Part shown: one piece after another, positions 47,138 through 61,164 of the stretch | Position numbering within the stretch: position 1 is the stretch's first letter | How the letters are laid out: every line of letters starts with the position of its first letter | Assembly (NCBI GenBank): GCA_963277665.1 | Contig: OY728130.1 | Location: 1,367,708,393-1,367,772,392, forward strand | Reading direction: 5' to 3' | Source of the DNA: Viscum album | Lineage: Eukaryota; Streptophyta; Magnoliopsida; Santalales; Viscaceae | Length of the DNA stretch: 64,000 bases | The notes under the pieces: generated by a model | Database searches by the model: none | What the model saw: only the letters and a program-made list of their open reading frames with translations | What the model was told of the DNA's origin: nothing | Position numbers and translations under genes: made by a program

Positions 47138-50038
47138 CACGTCACATGATCAAAACCAATAAAAATTCATATTGTTTTAATACTTTAGGAAAATGATTCA
47201 TAAGTCATTTTTGACATGTAGTAGTTTACCAAACATCAATCTGATGCCTGATGTGGTCGGTATGACTTGAAGTGTGTGTTTTCAATAGAAATGTGTTATT
47301 TTAGTTTAAAACTCATTTCACATCACCAAAACTGATCAAGAAAAGATCATATTATTTTCAAACTTTAGGAAAACTATCCATAATTCATTTTTTATGTGTA
47401 GGAATTGACTACATGTCAATATGACACCCAATGTGGTCAGTATGACTCAAATTGCGTGTTGTCAATATAAAAGTGTCATTTTTGTTTAAAACGCATGTCA
47501 CATGCTCAAAACCAAGAAAAAGAGATTAGATTATTTTTAAAAATTATTAAAACAATCTATAATTTATTTTTCACATGTAGGAATTGACCTCACTCTAATT
47601 CAATACATGATGTGGTTGGTATGACTCAAAGAGTTTATTTTCAATACAAAATTGTATTTTTAGTTTAAAACATGTGTCACATCACCAAAATCAAGAAAAA
47701 AATCTCAAATTGTTTTCAAAAATTAGTAAAACAATCCATAATTCATTTTTGACATGTAGGAATCGACCTTGTGTCAATATGACTCCCGATGTGGTCGGTA
47801 TGACTCTAAGTACCTGTTTTTAATATAAAAGTGTCATTTTAGTTTAAAATGATCATCACTTGATCAAACTAGAAAAACAAGCTCTATTTTTTTTTGAAAC
47901 TTTAGGATAATGATCCAAAATTAATTTGTGACATGTAGGAATTGACCGTACATGAATCTGACAGATGATGTGGTTGTTATGACTCGAAGTGCATGTTTTT
48001 AATATAAGTTTCATTTTAGTTTAAAATGTGTATCACATAAAAAAAATAAGAAAAAGAGATTGTATTATTGAAAAAATTTAGTAAAATTATCCATAATTCA
48101 TTTACGATGTTTAATAATTTACCTCACAACAGCCTGACACACGATGTGGTCAGTAAGACTCAAAGTGTGTGTTTTCAATATAAAAGTATCATTTAAGTTT
48201 AAAACATGCATCACATAACCAAAACCAAGAAAACAAGATTTTATTATTTTAAAACTTTAGGATAATTATCCATAATTCATTGTGTATAAATTGACTGCAT
48301 TTCATGTTGATAGATGATGTGGTTGGTATGACTCAAATTGCGTGTTTTTAATATATAAGTTTCATTTTAGTTTGAAACAGGTATCACATAGACAAACCTG
48401 AGAAAATAAGTTTGGGTTGTTTTCAAAATTTATTAAAATTATTCATAATATATGTTTGACATGTAGGAATAAACCTCACATCAAACTGACACATTATGAG
48501 TTATGTTTGACTCAAATTGTATTTTTTAATATAAGTGTCATTTTAGTTTAAAATGCACCTCACATAGCCAAAAACTAAAAAAATGAACTCAAATTTTATT
48601 TAAAATTTAGGAAAGAAATCTATAATTCATTTTTTATATATAGTAATCAAACACATGTCAATATGAAACCCGATGTGGTCGATATGACTCTAATTTTGTG
48701 TTTTTAATATAAAAGTATCATTTTAGTTTAAAACACGCATCACACATCCAAAACCAAGAAAATGAACTTATATTTCTTTTAAAAACATTATTTAAATGAT
48801 CCATAATATATTTTTGATGTGTAGGAATCAACCACACATCAATCCTATACCCTATATGGTTGGTATGACCCTAAGTACATGTTTTCAATATAAAAGTGTC
48901 ATTTTATTTTAAAACACATGTCGCGTGCTCAAAACTGAGAAAATGAGATCACTTTGTATTCAAAATTTAGTAAAATGATCCATAATTCATTCTTTATGTG
49001 TAGGAATTAACCACTTTCCAATAAAACACACGATGTGGTCGATATGACTCAAAGTTCATGTTTTTAATATAAAACTATCATTTTAGTTTAAAACATATCA
49101 CATAGAAAAAACCAAGAAAACAAGATCAGATTATTTTAATAATTTAGTACAATAGTACATAATTCATTTGTGACTTTTAATAATAAACCACATTTCAATA
49201 TTACACCTGATGTGGTAGGTATGACTTAAAGTGTGTTTTTTCAATAAAAAGTGTCATTTTAGTTTAAAACATGCATCAAATAGCCAAAATCGATAAAATG
49301 AGCTCATATTGTTTTCAAAATTTAGGAAAATAGTCCATAATATTTTTTTATGTGTAAGAATTGACCCCATATAAATCTTACACATGATGTGATCGATATT
49401 ACTCAAAGTGTGTGTTTTAAATAGAAATGTGTCATTTTATTTTTAAACACATGTCAAACCACCAAAACTAAGAAAATGAGATCATATTGTTTTCAAAATT
49501 TAGGATAACAATTCATAATTCATTTTTCACATGTAGGATTTAACCTCAAATCAATCTGACACACGATGTGGTTGATATCACTCAAAATTCATGTTTTTAA
49601 TACAAAAGTGCTATTTTTAGTTTAAAACACACATTAAATAACCAAAACTGAGCAAATGAGCTTGTATTTTTTTCAAACTTTAGGACAATGATATATAATT
49701 CATTTTTGACATGTAGGAATTGATTTAAAATCAATCTAAAACATGATGTAGTCGATATGACTTGAAGTGGGTGTTTTCAATATAAAAGTTCCATTTTAGT
49801 TTAAAACGCACATAAAATAACCAAAATCGAGAAAAAGAGCTCTAATTGTTTTAAAATTTTAATAAAATGATCCTTAATTCATTTTTCACATGTAGGAATT
49901 GACCATACATTAATCTAACACATGATGTGTTTTATATGACTCAAAATGTGTGTTTTCAATATATAAGTTCCATTTTAGTTTAAAACATGCATCACATCAC
50001 CAAAACTGATAAAACACACTCATATTGTTTTTTCATCA
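47138..50038 (+). repeat. 178-bp tandem array in the CACTA 3' region
   Basis: Sixteen head-to-tail units marked by 'GATGTGGTCGGTATGACT' at 47250, 47430, 47609, 47788, 47967, 48143, 48316, about 48494, 48672, 48853, 49032, 49209, 49386, 49565, 49745 and 49924. The mean spacing is 178 bp (173-181). A unit also contains 'ttttagtttaaaac', 'ccataattcattttt' and 'catgtaggaattgacc'. The first unit starts left of the solo LTR (from about 45803). Units differ by perhaps 10-25%, so the array is old and unhomogenised. No coding frame exists. It ends against block C of the subterminal repeats. Confidence 0.93.
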
Positions 50039-50056
50039 TTCCTATCTTTATATTTA

Positions 50057-50240
50057 TGAGTGCTAGAAAAATCACTGAGAAAGGGTACCTTTATCAGTGC
50101 TACTAAAAGTGCTGATAAAGGGATCCTTTATCAGTGATTTTTCTAGCACTGATAAAAGGTACCTTTATCATCACTAAATAAAAGTGCTAATAAATGAGGT
50201 CCTTTATTAGCACTTAAAGAAGCACTGATAAAGGTCACCT
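50057..50240 (+). repeat. CACTA subterminal repeats, block C
   Basis: Alternating CCTTTATCAGTG.T and AGCACTGATAAAGG words in inverted pairs, for example near 50088-50121 and 50124-50158. It mirrors block A and marks the approach to the CACTA right end. The end itself is cut off by the E3 LTR starting at 50241. Confidence 0.75.
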
Positions 50241-51250
50241 TGTAACAGACCAACCCCGACTAATAGACCAGTCACTCAAGCTAGACCATTACAGGGTTGG
50301 ATTAAATAGAGATAAAAAAATTATTGAATATAAGAAAAAAAGACATACAACTAGAGTACTATGAGGAAACAAACAAAAGATACAATTGATCCAAACTAGC
50401 TAAACTATAAAAACACAAAAATTCTAGACAACAAGTCTCCATGTAACCATGTCACCTCCAAACTATCCCAAAAGGAAATAGTGGTATAAATAGAAAACCT
50501 ACATCACTAATGAATTCACTTTCATTTACCTATGTTCTATAAAAAAAAAGTCTACAACTGCAAAGGGGGATTGCCCCTCACCCTTCAAAAAAACTACCAA
50601 AACTAGAAAAAAAATCAGGTAAAGATACCGAAAAATAAATATATATGTGATCCAACGTTCATGAAATACACTATCATATAATAAAAATTAGAAACAACAA
50701 TGTGCAAACTATTCGGGCTCTAGCCTATGAGAAAACTCATACTAGAAACTCACAAGACAAACAAGACATAAAGTTGGATCCAAACTAACATCAAGGACTT
50801 CCATAGACTACTAACATATAATAGGTTACATCCTAGTGGTGTCACACACACTAAGGCTACTTGTGTCTCCATCTCTACATACCTAAGGTTCCCGTTGTGT
50901 AATATCTATCAATTTATATTTTAAAAACCATGCTCACATTTTTATAAAACAAATCCAAATCCAATCCAATCTACTTTTGGGTTTGAGAATCCATTTTCCA
51001 TTTCAAATCAAGGAAATTCCATTTTTAAGGAAAAACCCCCTTTAAAACATGAACTCATGCCCCTTTCAATTTCAACACATGAAATTCCATTTCAAATATC
51101 CATGAAATCAAAAATAACTATAAGAATTTCATGAAATTAGAACAATGGAACATATCTACCTACCTGAAGATCATAGAAAACTTAACCACCTTTGAAAATA
51201 GGGATTGGAAACCCCAAGATCTTCCTTCAGAAGACAAGGAATGACCAAAG
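50241..51250 (-). repeat. E3 gypsy 3' LTR, outer segment
   Basis: It starts TGTAACAGACC on +, so the LTR ends ...GGTCTGTTACA on the minus strand. This pairs with TGTAACACCC at 61822 as a TGTAACA/TGTTACA terminal inverted repeat. The segment breaks at 51250, where E2 begins. With 61165-61822 it makes an LTR of about 1.67 kb. The word 'acctacctgaagatca' near 51160 sits at the same distance from the LTR start as 'acctaccttgagctt' in the E2 LTR, which supports the joining. No genes seen. Confidence 0.6.
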
Positions 51251-53681
51251 TGTCATGAACCAAACTGGAGTACCATCCAACCCGACACACGACCTAGCCT
51301 GTGGCATGACCTGAAAAGAATTCTCAATCCCCATAGGATGGAAACTAGTGCCTAGGAATCAACAACAATATTTAGGAATTATTTCACCCATAAATATAAC
51401 CATAACCAACCAATAAAATAAGACAACAACACATAAATGATAATTATAACCAAAGTATATACAATAATTTTTAGATTCAATGTTTTAAAACTTTAACCAA
51501 AACCAAAAATACAACAATGGGAAGGAAACAACATGACCATCCTGAAAACCACCACGTAATAAGAGGGATGTCACCCTTGATCCACGACCACCAACACCTG
51601 CAAGAAGTGGAACCCTAGAAATCGGATCCACCATCACCACCATGGAACATATTTCTTTTACATGGGTCATATATAACAAATTCTACATACACCCAAACGT
51701 GTATGTAGGGTGTGATCCAAAGCCCAGTAGGATTCCACCCAAAATAAAGATTCCATTATATAACATTAGAAGATAAAACAACATGCTCATCTATATAAAA
51801 ACAATTGAAACATTTCCAAGATAGAAATTTCAAGAAAACATTTTAACGGAAAACATTACTCAAGTAAACATTTTTAAAACAAAAAGATTTTATCAAAAGC
51901 GGATTGCTTTCAAAATAACATGTACATAAGGTCTATCCCTATAGGTAATCTAGCACCAGTGGGACCCTATAAACCTCATACCTCAGTGATCAAATCCTCC
52001 AACCAATACCAACAACATTCCCATGCATGATCCATTAGAGGGGATCACATCCCAAGGTCTAATGGTCTCCATATCATAAGGCAAAACCAACAACATTCCC
52101 ATCCATGAGCAACTAGATGGGATCCCATCCCAAGGTCTAGTGGTCTTCGATCATATCACATGTTTAGTTAGTGTTGTAATTGTCAATATTTCTAGAATAA
52201 ACCGAGCCTAGAACCTACCAAATCAATTAGCATAGTAGTTTTAGTTTTCTCACCTAGATACCCAGGATTCCCTTTATTCTCAAATTCCATTTCACATGTC
52301 GCATAAACCATTAGATTAATATACACATGCCATGCATCATGAACACACAAGTAAATTTCCACTTTCATAGTTCTCATTGACCCAATGATCAAGGATCACA
52401 AGGAATCCACCATTTTCCATAAACAAAACTACTTTAAAATTCATACACACACAAAAACCCTTTGGAAATACATTTCGTAGCACTTGAACAACTCATAAAA
52501 CCCATTTGGAAACCCAAAAAAGAAAATTACACATAAAATCCAACAATTTCCATAGGCCAATCTCCTTTTTAAATCCATACACACACCAAATATATTTTTA
52601 AAACACAGTTCACATCACTTTCAAAATTAATAAATCAAACTCAAGGTGCAAAATAAATAAGTTCATATGTAACAAATCCCATTTCTTTTGGAAAATTAAC
52701 TTTCAATGCATAATCACCTCAATTATCTTTAAAAACACATTTCACACAAAGAATAGAACACTTTCAAGAAGAACCACAATGATTCAAACCTGAAACACAA
52801 CCAATTTCCTTTCAAAAACCAACTTTGATCATATATTCATCTCAAACCCTTTTTAAAACATGTTTCACACCAAAAAAATTAATCTATAGAACATTCTCAT
52901 GGAATAAAGAAATAAATCCAAAATCATTTAATAATGTAAAAGCATGGAACCACCTACCTTGAGCTTGAAAACTTCCATAATCTAGTGGAAAACCACAATC
53001 ACACCTCAACAAGACCCTATAAAGGAAAGATCAAACAAAAATCATCATTATTTAACCCAATAACACAAGATCTACCCCTCATTAGGTTAAATATCCCACT
53101 AGAAATGGATAACCCAAGAAAGAGGGAAGGGAAACCCTAGAATAAGGGAGAAACCGAAGTGAAAATGACTTACTTGATGATTTCTTGAATAATCAAGACC
53201 AAAAAACACCCAAAGATTGATGCTCAAAGGCTCCAAGAAGGTTTGGAGGTATCTCCCATGGATGAAAATCCCATAGGGTTCTGATTATAGTTGTTTTAGC
53301 ATTAAATCATAAGAGTGAAAATGGTAATTTTTCAATTTTTAATGACCAGGAAAGGCTGCATGATTATCCCATATGGTTTACCAAACCATGCAACAATCAT
53401 GCGGTCTCCTATGTCAAAGAGGAAACTAGCCACATGGTTTCTTGGGGAAGGGAGAATACATGTGCAGCTGGCCATGTGACCTAGATAGTGCCATTTTCCC
53501 AAGCGTACAGTTTTCTCTAGGATGGCACATGGTTTACCAAAACATGTGCCAATTGTGCGCCACCTACTGTCAAGCCCAAAATTTCCATTTTCACCAAAAA
53601 AATCCCCTGAAAACCAGGGGACCAATTTAAGACCAAAATAAGATAGATAAATTACTCAAAAATAAAATCATCTATGTGACA
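51251..53681 (-). repeat. E2 3' LTR
   Basis: 2,431 bp with TG...CA ends. It contains two 'cat.gatc.a.tagaggggatc.catcccaaggtcta.tggtctcc' repeats near 52020-52145, the same pair as in the other LTR near 59490-59630. A long stretch of 'aaaacacatttcaca' words lies at 52400-52900. No coding frame is supported. Confidence 0.82.
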
Positions 53682-53694
53682 ATTCTCCCCACAA
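53682..53694 (-). other. Polypurine tract of E2
   Basis: TTGTGGGGAGAAT on the minus strand, directly before the LTR start TGTCACATAG. Confidence 0.85.
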
Positions 53695-56600
53695 AAAAAC
53701 TTTTCATCCCCATAAATTCACTCCAAAGTATGATCAGAGAACAAAAATGGATACTCCTATTCAAACCAAGACTTTCACTCCCAAGTCTCATGCTCATCAC
53801 TACCATGCTGCCAAATAACTCAGACCAGTGATATGGACTTCCCACAAAGCACTTTCTACTAAGAATCCAAAACATGCACTGGTTACTCGTACATAGAAAG
53901 GTATGGATCTAACTCCAACTCCTCCAAATTCAACACATGGGATAGGTTTGGTTTGTACTTTTTCAGCTGAGAGACATGGAACACGTCATGGATCAATGTA
54001 AACTGTAAGGTAAAATCCAACTGATATGGCACATTACTAACTCTCTCAGTAATCTTAAAAGTTCTGACATACCATAATGTTAGATTCCCTTGATTACCAA
54101 GATGACGGTGACCTAAGTGAGGTTCCACCTTCAGAAACACCAGGTAACCCACAAAAAAAATCTAAATCTCATTTCCTCTAGTTGGAATAATACTTATGGT
54201 GACTCTGTTCTATCAACAAAAACTACCTAATCAACTTAAATTTATCATATGTTTCCTTTATAAGGATTGGTCCCAACAATGTGGTATCACCTACCTCAAC
54301 CCAATACAAAGTGGACCGACACGACCGACCATAAATCGCCTTAAAAGGGGTCATTCTAATCAAGTATTGGTAACTATTGTCATATGCAAACTCAACCAAT
54401 CCAAAATGGATATCCTATGAGCCTCAGAAATCCAACACACATGCTTAGAGCATGTCTTCCAAGATCTAATTTTCCCGCTCTATTTGACCATCCATTTTAG
54501 GATGGTATTTCATGCTCAACTTGACATGCAACCCCATCATTTTTTGAAGGCCTTATCAAAACCGTGAGGTAAAACAGGGGTACCTGTCCAAAAAAATTAT
54601 CGATGGCGCACCATGAGGCCTCACAATTTTCTAAACATACAACAGACCCAACTCATCCACCTTGGCTGAATCCCTAATCAAAATGAATTGGTATGATTTG
54701 GTAAAATGGTCAATTACTACCCAAATAGATTTACTCCCCCAGAGTGTACGAGGTGAGCCAGTAATAAAATCCATGGAAATCTCATCCCATTTCTAGGTAG
54801 GAATAGGTAGTGTTTGAAGAAAAATAGAGGTTTTTTGGTGCTCTTCTTTTATCTTATGATAAGTATAACACCACGACACAAAGTCAGTTATGTCTCACCC
54901 CATACCTAACCACTAGAACTATCGTCGTGCATCATAGAACATCTTGGTGGTACCAGGGTAAATGGACCACTAGGACTGTAGTCTATCCCACATCACCACA
55001 TTTCTCATTGACAAAGTAACCATGAAGCGACCCTTGAAGCAAAAAACTCCCTCAAGAGATAATGTACACTTTTAAGAAACCTCCCTACCATTTAGTAATT
55101 TCATAGAATGCCAGAAAAACTCATCATTTGGATGATCTTTCAAAATTAACTTGAAAAGGGAAGGTGTGAGATGAACACTAGCCAAGAATAAACCTCCATT
55201 GTGCTCCTTGGTCATCAGGTTCATCTAAGAAAAGCACCCCATGAAAGTCCACTCATCATTAGGCTCCTTAAATGATTTCACTGAAACTTTTCTACTCAGG
55301 ACATTTTCAACCACATTACCTTTTCCTGGGTTATAGACTATATCAAAATTTAACCCCTGAAGGTATTCAATCCAATGATGTTTCCTCAAATTCAAGTTAT
55401 TTTGGTAGAAAATTTAGGCTAATATCTTATGATCTGAATAAACTAAAAACTTATCCCCAAAAATATAATGGTGACACGTCTTCAAGGAATTCATCACCAC
55501 TTCTAACTTTAGGTCATGGGTTGGGTAATTCTTTTCCTGTGTTCAGATTTGGTGTGAACCATAGGCTACCACATAATCATCCTACATTATCATACACCCA
55601 AACCCATACTTGAGGTATAATAATAGGCTATATATCTCTTTATAGACTCCATAAATATCAAAATAGGGGCTTTGGTCAACCACCACATTAGTTCCTAAAA
55701 GGACACTTGACACTCTAGGATCTATTCAAACTTTACCCCTTTCTAGTTAAGTGTGTCCATGGATGAAGAAATTCGAGAGAAATCCCAAACAAACCAACTA
55801 TAATACCCTTCTAGGACTAAAAAATATTCTGATTTTAAAATAATTCTTCAGTTTTTCCTATGAAATCATTGCACTTATCTTCTCAGGGTCCATAGAAACC
55901 CCTTTCTCTGAGATCACGTAACCCAGAAACTTTACCTCCATGATCCAGAAGGTTCATTTGGAAAACTTCTCATAGAGACAATGGTCCTAAATATTTCCCA
56001 ACACAATCCTCAAATGTTGATCATTCTCCTCCCCAATCCATGGGTATACCAAGGTGTCATCCATGAATACCACAACAAAGTAATCGAGATACTGGTGGAA
56101 CACCCTATTAATGAGCTTTATAAACACTATTGGAGCATTTTTCAACCTAAAAGGCATGGCCAAGTACTCAAAATGACCATATCTACTTTGGAAGACTTTT
56201 TCCAGAACATCTACCTCTCTAAATCTAACTTGGTGATACCCAGAACACAAATAGATCTTAAAGAACCACATCTCCCCCTTAAGCTGATCAAAAAGGTCAT
56301 CAATTCATGGAAAAGGGTATTAATTATTGATATTCACCTTATTCAGCTTCTGGTAATCAACACACAATTGGAGATATCCACTAGCCTTTTCCACAAATAG
56401 TATTGGGTCGAACCAAGGTGATATGCTTGGGCAAATAAATCCTTTGGATTCCAAATCATCCAGTTATATATTTAATTATTTTAACTCGATGTAGGTCATA
56501 TGGTATGAGGTAAGAGATATCGGTTGTGTTCCCAGTTCCAAATCAATGGTGAACTCCACATCCCACTCTAGAGGAAAACCTGAAAAGTCATCTAGTAATT

Positions 56601-57135
56601 CCTTTTGGAACTCATCCACCTTAAGAGGTAATCTTCTCTCAGATCCCCTAACATCATCCTCCAACATGAGTGATGATATCTAATAAACATGACTACCCAA
56701 TTCCAGGAGTGGAGGTCTAGAATGTCCCAACTAAGGATCTCATCCACATTCAAAACCCTGGATACTTCCATCAGGTTCCACAAAAATCACTCTCCTATGA
56801 TAACAATCGATGTGTTCCTAAATATGCACCATCCATATCAAGGATCGTATTGAAGAGTTCCATTTATATAACCAAGAATTCCCATTATATTTCAACCCCT
56901 AACACGATGAGTGAACAGTATAGACACCTGAAACCTTACTCTCACTTCATACCAAGTGGTGTCACCAAATCCATCGCATAAGGCATAATATCATATGAAA
57001 ATTTCATAAAATCCAAAATATGGGTAGAAAAAAAAGAAATGGAGGCACTGATATCAAACAAGGAAACAACTAAAGATGATTCAATAAGAATAGTACCTCG
57101 AACTAGAATAGGCCCTACATCTGATTCCACTAGTG
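53695..57135 (-). pseudogene. pol: E2 gypsy pol remnant (protease, RT, RNase H, integrase, chromodomain)
   Basis: On the minus strand from high to low coordinates. Protease lies near 57130-56942 (L-F-D-I-S-A-S-I-S-F-F-S), where the active-site Gly is lost. The RT N-terminus is near 56667-56476 (E-F-T-I-D-L-E-L-G-T-Q-P-I-S) and the RT core 56271-55987 (S-G-Y-H-Q-V-R-F-R-E), with the catalytic F-M-D-D at 56056-56067. RNase H is at about 55660-55270 and integrase at about 55000-54560. The integrase C-terminal domain is at 54152-53883 (H-D-V-F-H-V-S-Q-L-K-K-Y). A chromodomain-like tail (53882-53697) ends near the PPT. Stops and shifts occur throughout, so it is not functional. Confidence 0.82.
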
Positions 57136-57139
57136 CTCA

Positions 57140-58650
57140 TTCCACGACATGAAGTTGCCTCATCTTTTCCAGACCCTAATAACGACCGCTGACCTATGGA
57201 TATACCCGGAACTAACTCTATCAAGAAGAAAATATAACCTTTCCACCACAATTTATGAATTAGGAATCCATTGTCCTAGATATTTCTGACTAGACTAATA
57301 TCCCTTTGAAAGCTACAGATCCTGAACCACTCTGATATGGGTGCGCCACCTTGAAAAAACATTTCAAGTGTCCCATATATCCAGAACAATATAAAGGTCT
57401 GGGTGGGGATAAACACACATATTTCATGTTTCATGCCTTCCCACACTTATGGAATATGACTAATCTAGAACCTAAATCCACATATGAAGATAGTTGGGGA
57501 GAATGGACCGAACTACCACCACCCCTCTTCTCTTACTCGTCACACTTCCTCTTATTCTCATATTACCTACCACTACCCACTGGTGACACTTCCCCATTGA
57601 AACAAAAATTTCCTCTATGATCAATTTCTACCATCATGGAATGATATACCACCTCAGCATAGGTTTTCATCTTAAATAAGAATACTTTAGGTCATATTTC
57701 TATCCACAACCCCAACTTGAACTTTTGAGCCTTCAACTGCTCATTGGAAACAACCTCGGGTGCAAACCAAACTAACTATAAAAAGTGGTTAGCATAATCC
57801 ATCATAGTTTGGTATCCCTATAAATGATCCAAAAACTCTTAGGACTTGTAAAAGGCCAAAATCTCAAGAAAATACTTATAATTAAGGTTGTCATTAAAAT
57901 CATTCCACCTCATCTTCTCGTTCTTACTATCTTGCACCACTGAATCCCACCACTTCTAACTAGGACCTTCTTACATGAAATAAACACACTTTACCCTAAC
58001 TTCCTATGGAGTATTAAGAAACTTGAACATAATCTCTATCTTCTCAATACAATTATTATCTTCTTAAGGGTCCGTGCAACCTCAGATGGAAGGAGGGTTG
58101 TTCTTGAGGAACTTCTGATCTTTATCCTTTCCAAGACCCAGTTCAGTTTCTCTAACCTAAGAAAAACCAGAGCCTGCTCCCTATCCCAAAGGTTGGACAG
58201 CCCGAACCATTACTTCTACTAGCCTCTGATCAATTTTTCAGGTAAAAATATCTTCGTCCACTTCCCTTGGCTACACAATAGGTCTCTAGGGAGGAATTTT
58301 TCTACACTAATTGATAACCACAAGAAGAAACAATCAATATCTCATTCTAAAAATTTTTAGCAACAACAAAAAATACCACACTCCCATAGATCAAGAAAAA
58401 AAAAATCCACCACAATAATAAGACAAAAAAAATACTCCACCCCCACCTGGTGTCTATATATAGTCTACAGCCTGTACGTCTCACCTTTAAGATAATCTAA
58501 ACCAATTCCCAACATCCCATGGAGACTCGAGATCTATCATGAGGTGTGTTGGCCAGACACCCCACTCGCAACTAGAAACTCAATCCTTAACAATCATAGA
58601 TCTGGTCTACCTAGACTCTTCCCATATAATATGAACCATGGAAATGGTGA
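57140..58650 (-). pseudogene. gag: E2 gypsy gag remnant
   Basis: A zinc-knuckle remnant lies on the minus strand near 57351-57400 (C-S-G-Y-M-G-H-L-K-C), with Cys positions partly lost. Upstream, 57600-58250 has gag-like helical, charged stretches broken by stops. The 5' end lies near the primer site at 58669. The identification rests mainly on position between the primer site and the protease. Confidence 0.5.
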
Positions 58651-58656
58651 AACTCG

Positions 58657-58669
58657 TGCTCTAATACCA
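58657..58669 (-). other. E2 primer binding site (tRNA-Met)
   Basis: TGGTATTAGAGCA on the minus strand, three bases after the 5' LTR end. It matches the tRNA-Met complement except for one C-to-T change. Confidence 0.85.
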
Positions 58670-58672
58670 TTT

Positions 58673-61164
58673 TTTCATGAACTAAATTGGAGTTCCATCT
58701 AACCCAACACCCTACCTGATCAGTGGCATGACCTGAAGGGCATTCCCATCCCCACAGACTGGAAACTAGTGCCTAGGAATCAACAATAGCTTTTTGAAAT
58801 TATTTCACTTATGAATATAACCATAACTGACCATAAAAATAATAAAAAATCACATAACTAATAATCATAACCAAATGAGATACAACAATTTTCAGATTCA
58901 ACATTTTACAACTTTAACCAAAACCAGAATACTATAATGGGAAGGAAACAACAATAACATCCCAAAAACCTCCATGTAACAAGAGGGACATCACCCTCAA
59001 TCCACCACCACAACACCTATAAGAAGTGAAACCCTATAAATCAAATCCACCATCACCACTGTGAAACATATTTCCTTTACCTAGGTCATACATAACAAAG
59101 TATACATACACCCAAAGGTGTATGCAGGGTGTGAGAAAAAGAAAAGTAGGATGCCACCCCAAATAAATATTTCATTCTATAACATTATAAGATAAATCAA
59201 CATGATAATCTATATAAAACACTTAAAAAATTTCCAATATAACAATTTTAGGGAAAAAATTAAAGGAAAACATTTCTCAAGTGATTTTTTTAAAGGAAAC
59301 CTTTTTATCAAAAGATACTTTCTTTGAAACAACATGTACACAAGTTTTGTTGTATACCGACGGTTAGCACCACATCACATAAGCATCATGTCATAGGAGA
59401 GAACCATGGGAAATACCTATAGGTAATATAGCACTAGTGGGACCTTATAAACCTCGTAGCTCAGTGATCAAATCCTCCAACCAACACCTACAATGTTCCT
59501 ATGCATGAGCCATTAGAGGGGATCCCATCCCAAGGTCTAAAGGTCTCCATATCATACAAAAAAACTGATAGTGTTCTTGTGCATGATCTACTAAACGGGA
59601 TCCCATCCCAAGGTCTAGTGGTCTCCAATCATATCACATGTTTAGTTAGTGTTGTAATCATCAATCCTGGTAAAATAAACTTGGCTCAGCCCCGCTGAAT
59701 CAACTAGTGTACTAGTTCTAGTTTACCCACCTAGATACCCTTGATTCCCTTTGTTATCAAATTATATTTCACATGTCACATAAACCATCAATTTAATATA
59801 AACATTCGAAGTATCATGAAAACATAATAAAATCACCACTTTCATAATTCGAATTGACCCAATGATCAAGTCTCACATGGGAACCACCATTTTCCATAAA
59901 TAAAACCACTTTCAAATTAATACACACAAAAAAAACCTTTGGAAATAAATTTTTTATCACTTTCAAAACTCATTAAACCCATTTTAAAACCCAAAAAAAG
60001 AGTACACATTAAATCCAAGCATTTCTATAGGCCAATACCCTTTTTAAATTCATATGCACACCAAATCTTTTTTTAAAACACATTTCACTTCACTTGAACA
60101 ATTAATAAATCACATTCAAGGTGCATGAAAAATAATCTCACATGTAAAAAATCCCATTTCTTTTTTAAAATAAACTTTCATTTCATACACACATCAAGTC
60201 TCTTTTAAAACACATTTTTCACCTTTCACATAAATCATAGAACACTTTCAAGAAGCACCATAATGAGTCACATGTAAAGAACAACCAATTTCCTTTCCAA
60301 AAACAAACTTTCATCATATATGCATCTCAAAACCTTTTTAAAACATGTTTCACACCACACAAATAATCCATAGAACACACTCATGGAAGAAAGAAAGCAA
60401 TAAAAAATCATCTAATAATGTAAAAACATAGAACCACCTACCTCAATCTTGGAAACTTCTGTAATCTGGTGGAAACCCACAACCTCACATTAAAGATACC
60501 CTATAGAGTAAATATTTAACAACAACCATCATTATTTCATCCAAAAATACAAGATCAATCCCTCATTAGGTCAAACAGCCTACTGGAAATTGAGAATCCA
60601 AGAAAGAGGGAAGGGAAACCCTATAAGAAGGTATAAATCGAAGGAAAGTGACTTACTTGATGATTTCTTGAATAATCGAGACCAAAACCACCCAAATAGT
60701 GGTGCTCAAAGGCTCTAAGAAGGTTTGGAGGAAGCTCCCATGGATGAAAATCTTGTAGGGTTTATATTATAGGTGTTTTAGGGTTAAATTTGAAGAATAA
60801 AAAAAAAGTAATTTTCTAGTTTTTAATGACCTGGACAGGCCGCACGGTTAGCCCACATGATTTACCAAACTGTGCGATAACTGTGCGTTATACTCTATCC
60901 AAGAGGAAACTGGACGCACAATTTCCTATGTAAGGGCACACACCCATGTGGCTGGCCATGTGACCTAGACAGTGCCACTATCTCAGGCACACGATTTTCT
61001 TTGGGTTGGCGCACGATTTACCAAACTATGTGTCAACCATGCACCACCTGTTTTCGAGCCCAAAATTTCCATTTTTCACCAAAAATCCTGAAAACCCCAA
61101 GGGACCAAGTTAAGACTAAAATAAAATTGAGAAATATATCAAAAATAAAATCACATATGTGATA
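58673..61164 (-). repeat. E2 5' LTR
   Basis: 2,492 bp, homologous end to end with 51251-53681. Its terminal bases have decayed: TATCAC instead of TGTCAC at the start, ATGAAA instead of ATGACA at the end. No coding frame is supported. Confidence 0.8.

Larger units (their letters stand above)
9862..50240 (+). mobile_element. CACTA (En/Spm) DNA transposon, degenerate, carrying nested insertions; right end not seen
   Basis: The left end reads TACTACAAAA, one base off the usual CACTACAAAA, and is followed by subterminal repeats of TTTATCAGTGCT / AGCACTGATAAA (blocks at 9892, 25391 and 50057). Inside are a tnp2-type transposase pseudogene and a Ptta/DUF8039/C48 pseudogene, both on +, the usual two-gene plan of plant CACTA elements. 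A 178-bp tandem array lies before the right-hand repeats. The Sirevirus (10223-22540), E1 (25871-36759) and a solo LTR (45822-47137) are nested within it. Without them about 15.8 kb belongs to the CACTA. The right terminus is hidden behind the E3 insertion at 50241. A possible 3-bp TSD 'caa' precedes the left end. Whether blocks A-C belong to one element or to two stacked relatives is not proven. Confidence 0.7.
51251..61164 (-). mobile_element. Ty3/gypsy element E2, complete structure, decayed, nested in the E3 LTR
   Basis: 9,914 bp, minus strand. LTRs are at 51251-53681 (3', TGTCACATAG...GGTTCATGACA) and 58673-61164 (5'), the PPT at 53682-53694 and the tRNA-Met primer site at 58657-58669. 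The interior carries gag-pol remnants with a chromodomain-like tail. The expected TSD is not clean (CAAAG on the left, AAAAA on the right), so either a few end bases have mutated or the right edge is off by a few bases. The LTRs are clearly diverged. Confidence 0.8.

Noticed and set aside
55981..56400. 139-codon + strand frame
   Set aside because: It is antisense to the E2 reverse transcriptase core with F-M-D-D.
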